A stretch of 64,000 nucleotides of DNA from Bacteroidales bacterium (lineage in GTDB: Bacteria > Bacteroidota > Bacteroidia > Bacteroidales > FEN-979), in contig JAQWBQ010000001.1 in assembly GCA_028706295.1 (NCBI GenBank), positions 62,001-126,000 of the forward strand, in the 5' to 3' direction. The first letter of the stretch is position 1. Each line of letters begins with the position of its first letter. This document shows, piece by piece, positions 61,733-64,000 of this stretch. A program made the translations under genes and the position numbers. A model generated the notes under the pieces. That model was not told where the DNA came from. It saw nothing but the letters and a program-made list of their open reading frames with translations, and made no database searches.

Positions 61733-63259
61733 CTATTTTTTCAAGATTATGCGGAAAGTGGTTCCTTTGTTGAGGGTAGAAGATTTCACGAAAATCCTGC
61801 CGTTGTGATAGTTTTCGATGATCCTGCGCGAGAGGGTAAGCCCAAGTCCCCAGCCTCTTTTTTTGCTGGTAAAACCGGGATGGAAGATGGTTTTAAACCG
61901 CGATTTGGGGATTCCTTTACCCGTGTCGGTTACGTCGAGGTGGATGTGGTCGACATCTTCGGTGATTACGATGTTCACCATTCCGTTGCCATCCATCGCA
62001 TCGACGGCATTCTTGCACAGGTTCTCGATCACCCATTCGAACAGGTGGAGGTTGAGGGGAACCCGGATTTCATGATGGGAACCGGGCTGAATGGTAAAGT
62101 TAACTTTGGCAGAGACGCGTGACCGGATATAGTTCACGGTTTCGTGAACAACAGCCACAATATTCAACGGTTCGAGTCGTGCCGTCGATCCGATCTTTGA
62201 AAAACGATCGGTAATGGTCTCAAGACGCTGGACATCTTTCTCAATTTCCCTGACGGTTTCTTCATCGAGTCCTTTCAGTTTCAGCAGTTCGAGCCAGGCA
62301 ACCATCGATGACAACGGGGTACCAAGCTGATGGGCCGTTTCCTTGGCCATCCCGACCCAGACCTGGTTCTGTTCCGATTTCCGTGCATAACTGAAGAGCA
62401 GGTAAGCGATCAGCAAAAAGATAGTGATGACGGCAAATTGCACGAAGGGATAGTATTTCAGCTGGGTCAGAAGAAATGAATCCTGGTAGTAGATGTAATG
62501 AATCCCGGTGTCGGCCAGGTCGACTTTAATGGGTGTGTTCTGAGCGGCCATTGATCTCAGCGTACGGGCCACCCACACCGGGTCCTTTATCTTTTGGTCG
62601 GGGATGTTCCCATAATCGAAGATCTCTTTTCCGGTGCTGTCGGTAATGATAACGGGAACGGATGCCGAATTGATCACCACTTCCGAAAAAAAGGATTTGA
62701 TCAGGTTGTCGAGTACCTTTTTCAGTTCTTCAAAGATGTTGGAATCCTTGTAATAAAAGAACATCTTTTGGTTCATGTAGTAGGTTACCACGATGGGCGG
62801 GTAGAGTGAGAACTCTTTCTTCAGGGGTCCTTCGAGAAAGGTAATTCCATCGGTGTTGATATTTCTTGAATTCATGATTCTGCCCGAAGCGTCGGTCACG
62901 ATCACCGGGATGGTATTGTTTTCGCCGATGATGCTCAGGAAGAAGTTGAGGTCTTCATTTGCGCTGGCCTGGATAATGCGCCGCTGGGCTTCGGCCACGA
63001 TTGAAACCCTTTTGTGCTCTTCATTTTTGATCTGATCGAACAGGTGGTTGGTATAATTCACCAGGTCGGCTTTCTGGTGGATGGCGTCGGCCCAGATCTC
63101 CACGTTTTTCCTTTCATCCTTTCGGATCTCATTCACAAGAATGTTGGTATAGTAAAGGGATGCCGCAACAATCAGCACTGCCGTGAGGAACAGGATTAAC
63201 TTCCAGCGTTTTTTCCTTAGGTAGATATCCACAAATTCCGTTTTCTTTATCAACGGCAT
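61733..63259 (-). CDS. Membrane sensor histidine kinase
   Basis: A 508-residue kinase. An N-terminal helix (LILFLTAVLIVAASLYYTNILV) and a second near residue 275 (FVQFAVITIFLLIAYLLFSYA) flank a periplasmic sensor domain of about 230 residues. The phospho-His lies in MAKETAHQLGTPLSSMVAWLELLK; the ATPase boxes are VIENLCKNAVDAM, DTGKGIP and GWGLGLTLSRRI. This HQLGTP form is common in Bacteroidota kinases. No response regulator is adjacent. hemW begins four bases after its stop. Confidence 0.92.
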   Translation of the reverse strand: MPLIKKTEFVDIYLRKKRWKLILFLTAVLIVAASLYYTNILVNEIRKDERKNVEIWADAIHQKADLVNYTNHLFDQIKNEEHKRVSIVAEAQRRIIQASANEDLNFFLSIIGENNTIPVIVTDASGRIMNSRNINTDGITFLEGPLKKEFSLYPPIVVTYYMNQKMFFYYKDSNIFEELKKVLDNLIKSFFSEVVINSASVPVIITDSTGKEIFDYGNIPDQKIKDPVWVARTLRSMAAQNTPIKVDLADTGIHYIYYQDSFLLTQLKYYPFVQFAVITIFLLIAYLLFSYARKSEQNQVWVGMAKETAHQLGTPLSSMVAWLELLKLKGLDEETVREIEKDVQRLETITDRFSKIGSTARLEPLNIVAVVHETVNYIRSRVSAKVNFTIQPGSHHEIRVPLNLHLFEWVIENLCKNAVDAMDGNGMVNIVITEDVDHIHLDVTDTGKGIPKSRFKTIFHPGFTSKKRGWGLGLTLSRRIIENYHNGRIFVKSSTLNKGTTFRIILKK

Positions 63260-63410
63260 GAGGCCGATAATATTTTTATCTGGTTATCAAAGGTATGTGT
63301 TTTTTTAATATCAGGTCTCACCGGGTTTTCAAAGAGAAAAGAGGGCATATGATCGAAAAAATAAAATCTGATCTTTAAAAAAACGTAATATTGATAAAAA
63401 ATATTTCTCT

Positions 63411-64000
63411 ATGAAGACACGTTTATTCCTGTTCCTCCTGATCGGAGGATTTATCAGCGTTTCCCTGATTTTGGGAGGCTGCAAACAAAAAAAACCCATG
63501 CAGGTACGACAGATCCCGCTTGAGGATTTCTTTAAAAATCCCGAAAAAGCGCGTTACCAGATCTCTCCCGACGGGAAGCATTTTTCGTTTATGGCGCCTT
63601 ACGAAAAGCGCATGAACCTTTTTGTGCAGGAAATCGGAAAGGACAGCGCCATCAGGCTTACGTCGGAGAAGGACCGCGACATTGCCGGATATTTCTGGAA
63701 AAATCCGAACAGGATCGTATTTCTCAAGGACACCGGGGGGGATGAAAATTTTAAATTGTACGGAGTCGATATCGACGGAAGCGATCTGAAATGTTTTACC
63801 GATTTCCCAAAAGTCCGCACCGAGATCATCGATGATCTGTACGAATTTCCCGATGAGCTGATCATCGGGCTGAATAAGCGCAACCCGGAGGTTTTTGATC
63901 CCTTCAGACTGAACATCGTGACCGGAGAAATGAAGCAACTGGCCGAAAATCCGGGAAATATCCAGGGCTGGATCCTTGATCACGACGGGAAGTTGCGGGC
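63411..64000 (+). CDS. S9-family (prolyl oligopeptidase-like) lipoprotein peptidase, 5' part
   Basis: An open frame from the ATG at 63411 to the window edge; about 196 residues are visible. The start MKTRLFLFLLIGGFISVSLI is followed by the lipobox LGGC, so the product is a lipoprotein. The next part has the WD/beta-propeller start of S9 peptidases: PLEDFFKNPEKARYQISPDGKHFSFMAP, then repeated strands with Asp-Gly turns. The serine hydrolase domain lies beyond the window. It is divergent from the histidine kinase gene. The AT-rich gap 63260-63410 holds no gene. Confidence 0.85.
   Translation, partial: MKTRLFLFLLIGGFISVSLILGGCKQKKPMQVRQIPLEDFFKNPEKARYQISPDGKHFSFMAPYEKRMNLFVQEIGKDSAIRLTSEKDRDIAGYFWKNPNRIVFLKDTGGDENFKLYGVDIDGSDLKCFTDFPKVRTEIIDDLYEFPDELIIGLNKRNPEVFDPFRLNIVTGEMKQLAENPGNIQGWILDHDGKLR

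Noticed and set aside
63423..63983. 186-residue open frame on the minus strand
   Set aside because: It lies opposite the 5' part of the plus-strand S9 lipoprotein peptidase, which has a signal peptide and propeller motifs and runs off the window edge.
1..64000. tRNA, rRNA, CRISPR arrays, insertion sequences, prophage genes
   Set aside because: No cloverleaf, repeat array, transposase or phage gene was found on reading the gaps and the coding frames by eye.

Overview
The window looks like chromosomal DNA of a respiratory, probably facultatively or strictly anaerobic member of the Bacteroidota. The signs are a type IX secretion (T9SS) sorting domain, a GldH-like lipoprotein, LytS/LytTR two-component pairs, an S46 dipeptidyl peptidase, DUF5777 and DUF5916 beta-barrel proteins, and upstream boxes of the Bacteroidota form TAnnTTTG instead of E. 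coli-type promoters. No rRNA, tRNA, CRISPR array, insertion sequence or prophage was seen. No gene-free stretch exceeds 300 bases. Base composition runs from very AT-rich at the left end to near 50 percent GC in the 30-31.5 kb and 60-64 kb parts.

Region by region. 1-9 kb: end of a DUF4175-type protein, a small ATPase-fold protein, ybeY and mnmG, a methyltransferase, a giant membrane histidine kinase and a GldH-like lipoprotein. Two near-perfect parS (ParB) sites bracket mnmG. 9-18.5 kb (minus strand): an electron-transfer cluster. In transcription order it holds a hexaheme lipoprotein with a collagen-like linker, a small cytochrome-like lipoprotein, a DUF5777 outer-membrane barrel, a monoheme cytochrome c, a heptaheme membrane-anchored cytochrome, a cytochrome b, a Tat-exported ferredoxin subunit, an NrfD-type quinol subunit, an unknown anchored protein and a stand-alone riboflavin kinase. 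Upstream lie a Crp/Fnr regulator and FNR-type boxes (TTGAT-N4-ATCAA), one of them in the regulator's own promoter. 18.5-29 kb: asd, a lamin-tail T9SS substrate, comF, a fused oligopeptide ABC ATPase, rnr and a fused aminolipid acyltransferase. 28.8-42.8 kb: two LytS/LytTR systems, one split by an amidohydrolase gene, an S46 peptidase, a LysE exporter, and RNA-modifying enzymes. 42.8-48.6 kb: a nitric oxide cluster (Rrf2 regulator, ferredoxin, quinol NO reductase, cupin, DUF438-hemerythrin-PAS sensor) closed by a strong terminator. 48.6-64 kb: a PepSY membrane protein, an HD protein, an M28 peptidase, a DUF5916 barrel, xseAB, the ammonia-forming nitrite reductase nrfHA, a cupin, a methyltransferase, hemW, a histidine kinase and the start of an S9 peptidase.

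How it fits together. nrfHA would reduce nitrite to ammonia with menaquinol electrons, and the NO cluster would remove the NO formed on the way. The 9-17.5 kb cluster has the parts to carry electrons from the quinol pool through inner-membrane and periplasmic hemes to surface lipoprotein hemes next to an outer-membrane barrel, but it has no recognisable terminal reductase. It is the best candidate here for an undescribed system: an extracellular or outer-membrane electron conduit under FNR-type control.
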